From contig JODI01000039.1 of NCBI GenBank assembly GCA_000720805.1, positions 19,590 through 83,589 of the forward strand: a stretch of 64,000 nt of DNA, given 5' to 3'. A program made the translations under genes and the position numbers. The notes under the pieces were generated by a model, which saw only the letters and a list, made by a program, of their open reading frames with translations, was not told the origin of the DNA and searched no databases. How positions within the stretch are numbered: the first letter of the stretch is position 1; each line of letters opens with the position of its first letter. The stretch comes from Streptomyces violaceoruber. GTDB taxonomy: Bacteria; Actinomycetota; Actinomycetes; Streptomycetales; Streptomycetaceae. Positions 42,310 to 52,238 of this stretch are shown here, piece by piece.

Positions 42310-44157
42310 TCAGGACGTCTTGGGGACGTCGATGCGGTCGATGTCCGGGGCGTAGCCCGTGCCGCTGTCGAAGGTGATCGTGTTGCTGCCCGCTTTCAGC
42401 GCGACCGGCACGCTGACCGTCTCCACGGTTCCCCAGTTCCCGGTGGACGGGAACTTGTGGTGCGTGGCCCCACCGGCGTTGGCGGAGACGTCGACCGAGC
42501 GGGCGTCACCGCTGATGTAAGCGACCTTGACCCAGTAGGTGCCCGCCTTGCCGACGACCACGTCGTTGAAGCGGAGCTTGCCCCCGAGGTACAGGTTGCC
42601 GGTCTTCTTGCCGCCGGAACAGGCCGGGCAGTCGGCGACGGAGGCGTTGCCGCTGAGGGTGTTCGCCGGGGATTCGGCCTCGTAGGCGGTCGCGGTGAGC
42701 GGGCTGCCGTGCGGGGTGACGGTGAACAGGCGGGAGCCGTGGGCGGGGAGGGCCTGGGTGATCTTGTTCTGGTACGTGCCGAGGTTCTCGTGGTTCCACA
42801 GGTCGCGGACGGCGGCCTTGCCGGTGAAGCCGAGGGTGGACCAGTCGGCGGTGACGGCGGCGGGCGCGTCGGCGAGGTTGAACAGGGCGACGGTGTAGGC
42901 GCCGTCGGGGTTCTTCGCGGCCCACACCTGCTGGGGGTCGGACGCGGTCACCGGGCGTGCGGGCGGGGCGGCGCCCTGGTCGACGGCGATGACCTCGCGG
43001 TTGGTCAGCAGGGACAGGCCGTAGGAGTCGAGGCGGGTGAGGTCGTCGCCGGTGTAGAGCGGAGACTTGGCGATGGCCCACAGGGTGGCGTAACTCTGCC
43101 GCTCGGCCTTGGTCAGGCCGTCCATCTCGCCGTTGCCGACGTCCAGGGCGTCGAGGTCGTTCCAGCCGCCGGGGCCCGCGTGCCGGGTCCAGGCGGGGGC
43201 GTCGTCCCAGCGGTCGTCGACCGAGTTCTCCCAGCTGACGAGGGTGTTGCAGTAGCACTCGACGTCGGTGTCGATGCGCCAGCCGTTGGAGTACTTCTTC
43301 CAGTCGGCGGCGTGGCCGATGTCGAGGGACCAGGACAGTTCCAGGTGGATCGGGCGGCCGGTGGCGGCGATCGCCTTGTTCCAGGCGGCCACGTCAGCCA
43401 CGTTGTCGTACTGGTCGCCGCTCTTTCCGGAGCCGGGCCCGACGCCGTCGAGCTTGAGGAAGTCGTAGCCCCAGTCGGCTATCGCCCGGGCCTGGGAGTC
43501 GATGTACTTCTGGGTGCAGGGGCGGGAGAAGTCGAGCTTGTACGCGCTGTCCCAGCCGTTGGTGGTGCGCAGGTCGCCGTAGACGATGTCGGCGGTCGTG
43601 CAGCCGTCCGCGTTCCAGATGGGCGTCTTCCCGTCGCCGTACGCCTCCTTCTCCAGACCGACGGGCAGATAGATGCCGGCCTTGAGGCCCTTGGCGTGGA
43701 TGCGGTCGGCGACGGCCTTCATGCCGCTGGGGAAGCGATCCGGGTCGGCCTTCTGGCGCCCGTACTGATCGAAACCGGGCTTCCAGGTCTGGTCGCGCCA
43801 CCAGCCGGAGTCGATGTTGACGTACTCGTAGCCGTACTTCTTCAGCTTGGCGGCCAGGGCGTCGGTCTGCTTGAGGACGTTCGCCTCGGTCAGGTAGCTG
43901 TAGTCGCCGTCCGGGTTGAGGCCGGGGTACTTGGACGACTGCATGCTCCAACTCGACCAGCCCATGTAGGGCTTGGCCGCGACGGCGGGGGCGGTCTCGG
44001 TGGAGGCCGCGGGTACGGCGGAGGCCGCGGGGACGGCGGAGGCCGCGGGTACGGCGGAGGCCGCGGGTACGGCCGTGGTGGCGCCTGCGGCGAGGGCCAG
44101 AACCACGGCGGCTCTCAGGGCGCGTGCGGGCAGGACGGAGTACGAGGATGACCACAT
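42310..44157 (-). CDS. GH27 alpha-galactosidase with C-terminal CBM35-like domain
   Basis: This 615-residue protein has a signal peptide carrying four AVPAAS repeats, a GH27 TIM-barrel (MGWSSWSMQ, YVNIDSGWW, DFLKLDGVG with the nucleophile Asp, GWRIDTDVE with the acid/base Asp), a beta domain, and a C-terminal carbohydrate-binding module (TATAYEAESPANTLSG to the end). It should release terminal alpha-galactose or beta-L-arabinopyranose-type residues outside the cell. AGGAGG lies eight bases before the ATG. It follows the ROK gene after a G-run repeat. Confidence 0.9.
   Translation of the reverse strand: MWSSSYSVLPARALRAAVVLALAAGATTAVPAASAVPAASAVPAASAVPAASTETAPAVAAKPYMGWSSWSMQSSKYPGLNPDGDYSYLTEANVLKQTDALAAKLKKYGYEYVNIDSGWWRDQTWKPGFDQYGRQKADPDRFPSGMKAVADRIHAKGLKAGIYLPVGLEKEAYGDGKTPIWNADGCTTADIVYGDLRTTNGWDSAYKLDFSRPCTQKYIDSQARAIADWGYDFLKLDGVGPGSGKSGDQYDNVADVAAWNKAIAATGRPIHLELSWSLDIGHAADWKKYSNGWRIDTDVECYCNTLVSWENSVDDRWDDAPAWTRHAGPGGWNDLDALDVGNGEMDGLTKAERQSYATLWAIAKSPLYTGDDLTRLDSYGLSLLTNREVIAVDQGAAPPARPVTASDPQQVWAAKNPDGAYTVALFNLADAPAAVTADWSTLGFTGKAAVRDLWNHENLGTYQNKITQALPAHGSRLFTVTPHGSPLTATAYEAESPANTLSGNASVADCPACSGGKKTGNLYLGGKLRFNDVVVGKAGTYWVKVAYISGDARSVDVSANAGGATHHKFPSTGNWGTVETVSVPVALKAGSNTITFDSGTGYAPDIDRIDVPKTS
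44003..44074 (-). repeat. Four 18-bp tandem repeats encoding AVPAAS
   Basis: Units of 18 bp at 44003, 44021, 44039 and 44057 are nearly identical (one base differs in the second, one in the fourth) and keep frame in the signal-peptide region of the GH27 gene. Confidence 0.9.
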
Positions 44158-44186
44158 GGGTCGTACCTCCTGGAGTCGGCTCAGCA

Positions 44187-44300
44187 GGGGGGAGCTGCCG
44201 GTAGGGGGACTGTCTCGGTAAGGGGGACTGCCGGTTGGGGGGACGGTCGGAAGGGGGGGACGGTCGGTGGGGCTGTCGGTAGGGGAATTGCCAGTAGGGG
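44187..44300. repeat. G-run repeat array between the ROK and GH27 genes
   Basis: Eight runs of four to seven G on the plus strand (beginning 44187, 44204, 44222, 44237, 44253, 44269, 44282 and 44297) are separated by 10-14 bases in imperfect units like agggggactgccggt. The mRNA of GH27 would be C-rich here, while the template strand could form G-quadruplexes. Confidence 0.8.
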
Positions 44301-44304
44301 CTGA

Positions 44305-45477
44305 CTAGGTGTCGGCTCGGATGAAGGACTGGATGGCGGTGGCCGCGGCCCCACGTGCCCACTCCTCGAAGGTCAGCGGGCGGGTCTGGACGTCGCACCG
44401 GGCGGCGGAGCCGAAGGCGGCCGCCGTGAAGGCGTCGCGGATCTGCTCGGCGAACAGGTCGTAGGCGGCCAGGCCCTCACCGGAGATGATCACGCGTTCG
44501 GGGCCGAGGAGGTTGGCGACGGTGGCGATCCCGCGGCCGATGGCCTCGCCCGCGCGCGCGTACGCCTCCCGTGCCGCGGCGACCCCGCTGTGGGCGAGCC
44601 GTACGGCCTCGGCGGTGTCGGCGACCTCGACGCCGGTGGCCTCGCGGATCCGCCGGAGGATCGCGGCGTCCGCAGCGATCGCCTCCACGCAGCCCCGGTT
44701 GCCGCAGTGGCAGCGCGGGCCCGACGGGTCGACGGTGACGTGGCCGATCTCGCCGGCCACGCCGTGCGCGCCGGCGACCACCCGGCCGTGGACCACGAGG
44801 CCGCAGCCGATGCCCGCGCCGACCGTCACCACGGCGAAGTCGGACAGGCCCGCTCCGGCGCCGAACCACTGCTCGGCGACGGTCAGCGCGCGCACGTCGT
44901 TGTCGACGGTGACCGGCAGACCGGTGGTGACGGCGGCGAGTTCGGCGAGCGGGACGTCATGCCACTCGAGGAACGGGGAGTAACGGACGGTCCCTTCGCC
45001 CCGGTCGACGTCACCGGATACGGCGATGCCGACCCCGAGGACAGGCGCCCCGAAGCCGTCCGCCTCGATGCGGAGTTCCTGGACCACGTCCGCGACGGCC
45101 GCCAGCACCGCCGTGAGGTCACGGCTCGTCAGTGAGGTGTGGCGGGCGACGCTGATCCGGCAGCACAGGTCGGTGAGCACGCCGATGATTTCGTCGCCGG
45201 TCACCTTGATCCCGACGAAGAGCGCCCGTCCGCCGTCGACCCGTACGAGGTTCGCTGGTCGTCCCAGGGCGGGAGGCGCCTGCGCGTCCGCGTCCTCCAC
45301 CAGGTAGCCGGCCTCGATCAGGGGCCGGACCGCCTTGGTCACGGCGGCCGCGGACAGCCCGGCTCGCCGGGCCACCTCCAGGCGGGTGAGTGGCCCCTGG
45401 GACAGCACGGTGGTGAAGATCTGCGAGGCGGCAGGCGTCTTGACCGGAAACCTCTCGGCCCGGGGTGTCGGGAGCAT
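44305..45477 (-). CDS. ROK-family transcriptional regulator
   Basis: This 390-residue repressor has an N-terminal winged HTH (TRLEVARRAGLSAAAVTKAVRPLIEAGYL), a ROK sugar-kinase-like domain, and the Cys-rich zinc motif CHCGNRGCVEA. It should bind a sugar and release DNA; likely targets are the downstream GH27, GH95 and SGNH genes. A longer frame begins at a TTG (45513), but a TTGACG/TAGGTT promoter lies inside that extension and predicts transcription starting at the ATG 45477, so the shorter start is chosen. Confidence 0.88.
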   Translation of the reverse strand: MLPTPRAERFPVKTPAASQIFTTVLSQGPLTRLEVARRAGLSAAAVTKAVRPLIEAGYLVEDADAQAPPALGRPANLVRVDGGRALFVGIKVTGDEIIGVLTDLCCRISVARHTSLTSRDLTAVLAAVADVVQELRIEADGFGAPVLGVGIAVSGDVDRGEGTVRYSPFLEWHDVPLAELAAVTTGLPVTVDNDVRALTVAEQWFGAGAGLSDFAVVTVGAGIGCGLVVHGRVVAGAHGVAGEIGHVTVDPSGPRCHCGNRGCVEAIAADAAILRRIREATGVEVADTAEAVRLAHSGVAAAREAYARAGEAIGRGIATVANLLGPERVIISGEGLAAYDLFAEQIRDAFTAAAFGSAARCDVQTRPLTFEEWARGAAATAIQSFIRADT

Positions 45478-45484
45478 GCTCGGG

Positions 45485-45513
45485 AACCTAGGACTGTTCT
45501 TTTCCGACGTCAA
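45485..45513 (-). promoter_or_regulatory. Vegetative promoter of the ROK gene, near-leaderless
   Basis: On the minus strand TTGACG (45513-45508) and TAGGTT (45490-45485) are 17 bases apart, an excellent HrdB match. ATG 45477 begins eight bases after the -10 box, so the transcript should be leaderless or nearly so. Confidence 0.7.
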
Positions 45514-45605
45514 TAAAAGAAGCGGGATCGGACCGCCGCAACTGCCGATCCATCCGTGAAGCGGCCCGGAGTGAAGCCGAAATGCCGGATTTCATACCAT
45601 TTTAA

Positions 45606-46919
<1,314 letters not shown>

Positions 46920-46985
46920 CCGGCGCCCGGCGCCGCGGACAGGACGGGGAACCGTCGGGCCCCGGCACACGTTGTCCGTACGACC

Positions 46986-47001
46986 CCACGGGATCCCGTG
47001 G
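46986..47001. promoter_or_regulatory. 16-bp perfect palindrome before the TerD-CAP gene
   Basis: CCACGGGATCCCGTGG is a perfect palindrome 19 bases upstream of ATG 47021, a position suited to an operator or to control of translation. Confidence 0.4.
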
Positions 47002-47020
47002 ACGACATCCGGGCGGCGCG

Positions 47021-48484
47021 ATGAGCGAGTTGGTACCCGGGGGCAATGTGCCCCTCCCGGGCGGTGCCGTGACGGTCCGGGTCACCGGCCCGTTCGACGT
47101 GTCCGCGCTGATCACTGACGACAGCGGCAAGGTCCGGGGCGACGGGGACTTCGTCTTCTACAACCAGCCGGCCGCGCCGGGCGCCCGGCTGCGGGGCGAC
47201 ACCCTGACCGTCGATCCGCCGGGACTGCGCGCCGGCGCGACCCGGGTCACCGTGGTCGTCAGCCCCGCCGATCCCGCCACTCCCCCGGGCCACCTTCCTG
47301 CCCCCACCCTCCAGGTCTCCGACGCCGGCGGCCGCCCAGTGGCCCGGTTCGCCCCGCCGCGCCCACGACAGGAGACCGTGCTGCTCCTCGCGGAGCTCTA
47401 CCGGCGCGGCGACGGCTGGAAGCTGCGCGCCCTGGGACAGGGGTACGCGGACGGGCTGGCAGGCCTGGCCCGCGACTTCGGGGTGGACGTCGCGGACGAG
47501 CCGGACGGGTCTCCGGGCGGATCCGCGGCCCCACCCCCGCCGTCGCCCGCCTTCCCCGCGCCTCGGACCCCGTCCCACTCCCGCCCGGCGTCCGCGTCCA
47601 CGCCGACCCGCCCGGCATCCCGCGCACCGTATGGGACCCGCTCGGCACCACGCTCCCCATCCGCCACCGGCCTCGCGTCTTCCGCCTCGTCCCACGCCCC
47701 GTCCACCGACCAGGACGGCTTCCTCCACCTGGTCAACTCCGCCCGGGCCGCCGCCGGTTCACCCCCGGTCTCCCTCGACGCCCGCCTGGCCGCCGCGGCC
47801 CGTGCCCACGCGTCCGCCATGGCCTCGGCCGGCCGCCTGGCCGTCGAGGGCCCCGACGGCGTCTCCGTCCACCAGCGCGTCGGCGCCGCCGGATACGCGT
47901 ACCTCACCATCGGCGAACACCTGGTCTCCGGTCCGCGTACGCCCGCCGAGTTCGTCGCGTACTGCCTGCGCACCGAACAGCCCCGCCGTACCCTGCGGGA
48001 CCCGGTGTTCAGCCATGCCGGACTGGCGTACGTCATCGACGGCCGCTCCGGCGACACCTTCTGGACGGCTCTGTGGGCCGCCCCCTTCAGCCCCGCCGGG
48101 CTGGCGCGGACGCAGGCCGAGGTCGTCGAGCTCACCAACCGGGAGCGGACGCGGGCCGGGCTTCCTCGCCTGGCGGTGGACCCGCCGCTCGCCACCGCGG
48201 CCCAGGCCTACAGCGCGGACATGGCGGCCCGGGCGTTCTACTCGCACACCTCACCGGAGGGCACGCAGCCCTGGGACCGGGCCGCCGCCGCGGGCGCCGC
48301 CCGACGCTCGATCGGCGAGAACATCGCCTGCGGCCAGCGCTCCCCCGCCGAGGTCGTGGACGGCTGGATGAACAGCCCCGGTCACCGCGCCAACATCCTC
48401 AAGCCGGACTTCACCCACATCGGGGTCGGCTTCGCGGGCGGCGGGCCCGCGGGTACGTACTGGACCCAGCTCTTCGGCGCCTGA
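47021..48484 (+). CDS. TerD - CAP - CAP domain fusion
   Basis: This 487-residue protein starts with a TerD-like domain (residues ~3-160: GGNVPLPGG, SALITDDSGKVRGDGDFVFYNQP, LLLAELYRRGDGWKLRALGQGYADGL), then a ~75-residue Pro/Ser/Thr linker and two CAP domains. The second CAP (~365-487) keeps the tetrad: His in FYSHTSP, Glu in GENIACG, and His in SPGHRANIL. The first is degenerate. No signal peptide is visible although CAP domains are usually exported, so it is either cytosolic or exported by another route. ATG 47021 has only a weak ribosome site. Confidence 0.8.
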   Translation: MSELVPGGNVPLPGGAVTVRVTGPFDVSALITDDSGKVRGDGDFVFYNQPAAPGARLRGDTLTVDPPGLRAGATRVTVVVSPADPATPPGHLPAPTLQVSDAGGRPVARFAPPRPRQETVLLLAELYRRGDGWKLRALGQGYADGLAGLARDFGVDVADEPDGSPGGSAAPPPPSPAFPAPRTPSHSRPASASTPTRPASRAPYGTRSAPRSPSATGLASSASSHAPSTDQDGFLHLVNSARAAAGSPPVSLDARLAAAARAHASAMASAGRLAVEGPDGVSVHQRVGAAGYAYLTIGEHLVSGPRTPAEFVAYCLRTEQPRRTLRDPVFSHAGLAYVIDGRSGDTFWTALWAAPFSPAGLARTQAEVVELTNRERTRAGLPRLAVDPPLATAAQAYSADMAARAFYSHTSPEGTQPWDRAAAAGAARRSIGENIACGQRSPAEVVDGWMNSPGHRANILKPDFTHIGVGFAGGGPAGTYWTQLFGA

Positions 48485-48606
48485 GACGATCCGGGGCGGC
48501 CGGAAGGGGCCCTGCGCGCCAGGGAGTTCGGTACGTCCCGGCGCGTCCCGGCACCACCCGGCGCGCGATCTTGGCGGAATGTATCCGTCCGGGACAGGAT
48601 GCCCCC

Positions 48607-49284
48607 ATGAAGGGTGACCTCTTTTCCAGCGAGCACATGGTCCAGCCCGCCACACAGGCGGGCATGACGGTCGAGAACGCCAAGTGCATCCGGTACACGG
48701 TGAACGGCGAGATGCTCGCCCGCCAGGGGGCGATGATCGCCTACCGCGGCAACCTCCAGTTCGAACGCAAGGGCCAGGGCGTGGGCGGCATGCTCAAGCG
48801 CGCGGTCACCGGTGAGGGGCTGCCGCTTATGGCGGTCCGCGGACAGGGGGAGGCCTGGTTCGCGCACGAGGCGCAGAACTGCTTCGTCGTGGAGGTCGAC
48901 CCGGGTGACGAGTTCACCGTCAACGGCCGCAACGTCCTGTGTTTCGACGCCACGTTGGCGTACCGGATCGCGACTGTGAAGGGCGCCGGGATCGCCGGCG
49001 GCGGTCTGTTCAACAGTGTCTTCACCGGCCAGGGCCGGCTGGGCCTGGTGTGCGAGGGCAATCCGCTGGTCATCCCGGTCTCGCCACAGTACCCCGTGTA
49101 CGTCGACACCGACGCGATCGTCGGTTGGACGGCGGGCCTTTCGACCTCGCTGCACCGTTCGCAGTCGATCGGCTCGATGCTGCGCGGCGGCTCCGGGGAG
49201 GCGGTGCAACTGATGCTGCAGGGCGAGGGATACGCCGTCGTACGGCCGAGCGAGGCGACACCGCAGAAGGCACAGCAGCACTGA
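48607..49284 (+). CDS. AIM24 family protein
   Basis: This 225-residue protein matches the AIM24/TRAP-like beta-sandwich family: GEMLARQGAMIAYRGNLQFE, then GGMLKRAVTGEGLPLMAVRGQGEAWFA and a GLVCEGNPLVIPVSP end. Family roles are unclear; homologues are often near Ter proteins. It follows the TerD-CAP fusion by 122 bases on the same strand. ATG 48607 lies near AGGATG. Confidence 0.85.
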   Translation: MKGDLFSSEHMVQPATQAGMTVENAKCIRYTVNGEMLARQGAMIAYRGNLQFERKGQGVGGMLKRAVTGEGLPLMAVRGQGEAWFAHEAQNCFVVEVDPGDEFTVNGRNVLCFDATLAYRIATVKGAGIAGGGLFNSVFTGQGRLGLVCEGNPLVIPVSPQYPVYVDTDAIVGWTAGLSTSLHRSQSIGSMLRGGSGEAVQLMLQGEGYAVVRPSEATPQKAQQH

Positions 49285-49464
49285 CCCCCCGTCGGCCACC
49301 GCGGTCCGACGAGGGCCTCAGGACATGATCTGCGCCTCATGGGCACCCCGGACGGCCGCCTCGACGTCTTGACCGGCAACACACGGACACTGCCCCGGCC
49401 CGGTGGCCGGGGCTGATTTCCGAGGCACTATGCACGCGGCGTATACGCAGCGTGTAGAGATGAC

Positions 49465-50445
49465 ATGCATATCGACCGAAAGGACTGCGTGTACGGCAAG
49501 GCATTCGCCCCGGAGTACCAAGGCGCCCTCACCACCCTCTCCGTGAACTCCTCGCTGACCGAGGTACTGGCTGCCGGCACCGAGCAGTTGAGGGCCGCCG
49601 AGCCGGCGCGGCAGCACGGGGAGGCGGCCCGCTGCGGGCTCGCGGTCGCCGAGGCGCACCGGCGACTGGGCAGGATCGGGGTGGCGGACCGGGCGTGGAA
49701 GGCGAGTTACCGCGCGGCCCGGGCGGCCGGGGACCTGGCGGCGATGGCCTGGGCACTGTGGAGCGGCGGCACCCTGGCCCGGCAGCGCGGCGCGTTCGCC
49801 CTGGTCCGGCGCCTGCTGGAGCTCGCGGCCGACCTCGGCGAACGCGGCGGTGACATCGTCGTCCGCGGCTACTCGCCGGCGGGGCTCGCCGAGACCGGCC
49901 GTATCCAGGGCGACTACGAGGCGGTCGGCCGACTGCACGAGCAGTTGCTGGCCGAGGCCCGGCGACGGGGCGAGGCCCGGCACACCGTGTGGGCCCTGGA
50001 GGGCATCGCGCAGATCCACCGCAACACCGGCTCCTACGACACGGCGTACGCCCTGTTCGAGGAGGCGGCCGGGATAGCCGACGGCGCGGACGACCGGCGC
50101 GGTCACGCCTGGGCCCTGCGCGCACTCGCCGACGTGGTCTCCGCGCACGTGGTCACGCTGATCGAGGAGGCCGGCGGCCGGACCGCGGCACTGGCCGAGG
50201 CACGGCGTCACCTCGCCGCAGTGGAGACGGCCCTCGCCGGTGTGCCCCCTGGAACCGGCCCCCGAGCGCGAGCTGCGGTCCCTGCTGGACTTCCCGGTGC
50301 GCCGCGATCTCTGAGCGGGGACGGCCTCTCGGCCCGGCCCGGGTGGGAACGCGTCAACTCCGGTCGATCCTCGTTCGGTTCTCCTGACCGGTCGTACAGC
50401 AGTCGAACAACAGGGAGCGCTCCTCGTCAGTTGAGGATTCATTGA
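49465..50445 (+). CDS. Helical-repeat (TPR-like) protein, probable frameshift near 50240
   Basis: The frame encodes repeated helix pairs (for example AEAHRRLGRIGVADRAWKAS, GLAETGRIQGDYEAVGRLHE, GIAQIHRNTGSYDTAYALFE), a TPR-type scaffold. After about residue 258 third-position GC falls and the frame continues as low-complexity sequence to 50445. In the +1 frame the bases up to TGA 50312-50314 read PERELRSLLDFPVRRDL with very high third-position GC. So the real C-terminus is probably in the other frame and a single-base indel or sequencing error lies near 50235-50245. The function is unknown. Confidence 0.6.
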   Translation: MHIDRKDCVYGKAFAPEYQGALTTLSVNSSLTEVLAAGTEQLRAAEPARQHGEAARCGLAVAEAHRRLGRIGVADRAWKASYRAARAAGDLAAMAWALWSGGTLARQRGAFALVRRLLELAADLGERGGDIVVRGYSPAGLAETGRIQGDYEAVGRLHEQLLAEARRRGEARHTVWALEGIAQIHRNTGSYDTAYALFEEAAGIADGADDRRGHAWALRALADVVSAHVVTLIEEAGGRTAALAEARRHLAAVETALAGVPPGTGPRARAAVPAGLPGAPRSLSGDGLSARPGWERVNSGRSSFGSPDRSYSSRTTGSAPRQLRIH

Positions 50446-50523
50446 ACGCACCCCGTGCCGGCCCGCGTACCTCTGGGAAAGGTGAGAGCCAAAAGGTTTG
50501 AAGAGCCAGGGGTTCAGCGAGGT

Positions 50524-52149
50524 ATGACCATGGTCAAGGCGCACGTGTCGGCCCATGAGTGGGTCGCCGGAAGGTACCGACTCCTGGAGGTCCTGCACCG
50601 CGAGACCAACCGCGTCTGCTGGTACGGCGAGGACGTCACCACCGGGCATCCCCTCCTGCTGACCGAGATCGGCCTGCCTGCCCACGCGGACCCGGAGAGT
50701 TCGCGCCGGGCCACCGCCCGTGTCGTGCGGATGGCCGAGACCATGCAGGTGCTGTGCCCGGGACGGGTGGCGACGGTCCTCGACGCCGTCGAGGCGTCCG
50801 GCACCCTGTGGATCGTCACCGAGTGGATCGAGGGCACGCCGCTGGGCGAACTCCTCACCCAGCAGGGCACCTTCAACCACGTCCGGGCGGCCCGCGTCGG
50901 CCTGGAGATACTGGACGTGCTGGAGGCCGCCCACGGCGAGGGCATCACCCACGGCGAGCTCAGTCCGGGCCAGGTGTTCGTAAGGGACCAGGGCACCGTC
51001 GTCCTCACCGGCTTCGGGCTGACGGGCGCCACTCTGGCCCCCCGGGTGACCGCACCGGCGTACGCCTCCCCCGAACAGGCCCGCGACGAGCGCATCGGGC
51101 CGGCCGCCGACCTGTGGGCGCTGGGGGCGATCCTGTACACGATGGTCGAGGGGCGCCCCCCGTTCCGCGACCGGGACCGGCCGGAGGCCACCCTGCGTTC
51201 GGTGGACCGGCTTCCGCTGCGCGCCGCGGTGCATGCCGGGCCGCTCGCGCCGACGGTGCAGGGGCTGCTGCGCAAGAACTCCCAGGAGCGGCTGTCCCGC
51301 CCGGTGGTCCGCGAGGCACTCACCCGGGTCCTCAGCGAGGATCCGGACGCGGCCCTGCGGGCCCTGCCCAAGCCCCGGCTGCGCGGCCTGTACCAGTCGG
51401 GCCCGGTGTGGAGCAGGCGGACCATGATCGTCGGCACCGCGCTGGCCGTCGTCACCGTGTCGGTCGCCGTCCTCGCCGTGACCCGTCAACTGCCGGGCAC
51501 GGACACCTCCTCGGGCGGTCCGCGATCCCGACCGAGCGCCTCGGCCCCGGTCACCGACGAGCAGTCGTCCCTCCCGGCGGAGACACCATCGCCCCCGACG
51601 CGGACTTCCGCACCACCACCCACGCCCACGCCCACACCCACGCAGACACCGACCAAGTCCGCGTCCAACGCCCCACAGCCCTCCGGTTACCGTGAGTATC
51701 ACTCGCCGGAGGGCTTCTCTGTGGCCCTCCCCGGCGGCTGGAGGCCGCTGAACACCACGCGCATGGGCGACCTCGCCTACCGCGTGATTCTCGGCAAGGA
51801 AGGCGACCCGCGCACGCTGGCCGTCACCTACAGCGAACGCGTGGGCCCGGATCCCGTCGCCGTCTGGCGCGACGACGTGGAACCGAACCTCAAACAGGAG
51901 TACGGCGACTACCGGCGGATCGGCGAAATCCGCGCGACGACGTACCAGGGGCGCAAGGCCGCCGACATGGAGTGGCTCGCGGACGACTCCGACGGCACCC
52001 GGGTGCGCACGTTCGGCCGCGGCTTCCTCATCGGGGAGGGGCGCAGTTTCTCGCTGCGCTGGACGACCCCGGCCGCGGACTGGAACGACGCCGCGAACCA
52101 GGAGGCCCTGGACACCTTCCTGAGGACCTTCCGGCCGTCCTCCGACTGA
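50524..52149 (+). CDS. Membrane pseudokinase (Ser/Thr-kinase-like) with extracellular domain
   Basis: This 541-residue protein has a cytosolic kinase fold (residues ~10-270) lacking key residues: the beta3 Lys is absent (LLLTEIGLP), HRD is HGE (THGELSPGQVFV), and DFG is GFG (LTGFGLTG). A single transmembrane helix (VGTALAVVTVSVAVLAV) follows near residue 305, then a Pro/Thr linker and a ~150-residue extracellular domain (FSVALPGGWRPLN). It likely binds partners rather than phosphorylates. ATG 50524 is chosen; an upstream frame opens at 50455. Confidence 0.85.
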   Translation: MTMVKAHVSAHEWVAGRYRLLEVLHRETNRVCWYGEDVTTGHPLLLTEIGLPAHADPESSRRATARVVRMAETMQVLCPGRVATVLDAVEASGTLWIVTEWIEGTPLGELLTQQGTFNHVRAARVGLEILDVLEAAHGEGITHGELSPGQVFVRDQGTVVLTGFGLTGATLAPRVTAPAYASPEQARDERIGPAADLWALGAILYTMVEGRPPFRDRDRPEATLRSVDRLPLRAAVHAGPLAPTVQGLLRKNSQERLSRPVVREALTRVLSEDPDAALRALPKPRLRGLYQSGPVWSRRTMIVGTALAVVTVSVAVLAVTRQLPGTDTSSGGPRSRPSASAPVTDEQSSLPAETPSPPTRTSAPPPTPTPTPTQTPTKSASNAPQPSGYREYHSPEGFSVALPGGWRPLNTTRMGDLAYRVILGKEGDPRTLAVTYSERVGPDPVAVWRDDVEPNLKQEYGDYRRIGEIRATTYQGRKAADMEWLADDSDGTRVRTFGRGFLIGEGRSFSLRWTTPAADWNDAANQEALDTFLRTFRPSSD

Positions 52150-52238
52150 CGCGCGGGCCGCCCGGGCATCCACGGGCAACGATCGAGGCGGAGGCGATCG
52201 GCCCGTTTTCCCCGCCGCTCACCGGGGACCCAACCCTT

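Noticed and set aside
45478..45513. TTG start for the ROK gene
   Set aside because: The TTG is the first part of a good -35 box, and the ATG at 45477 fits the predicted transcription start.
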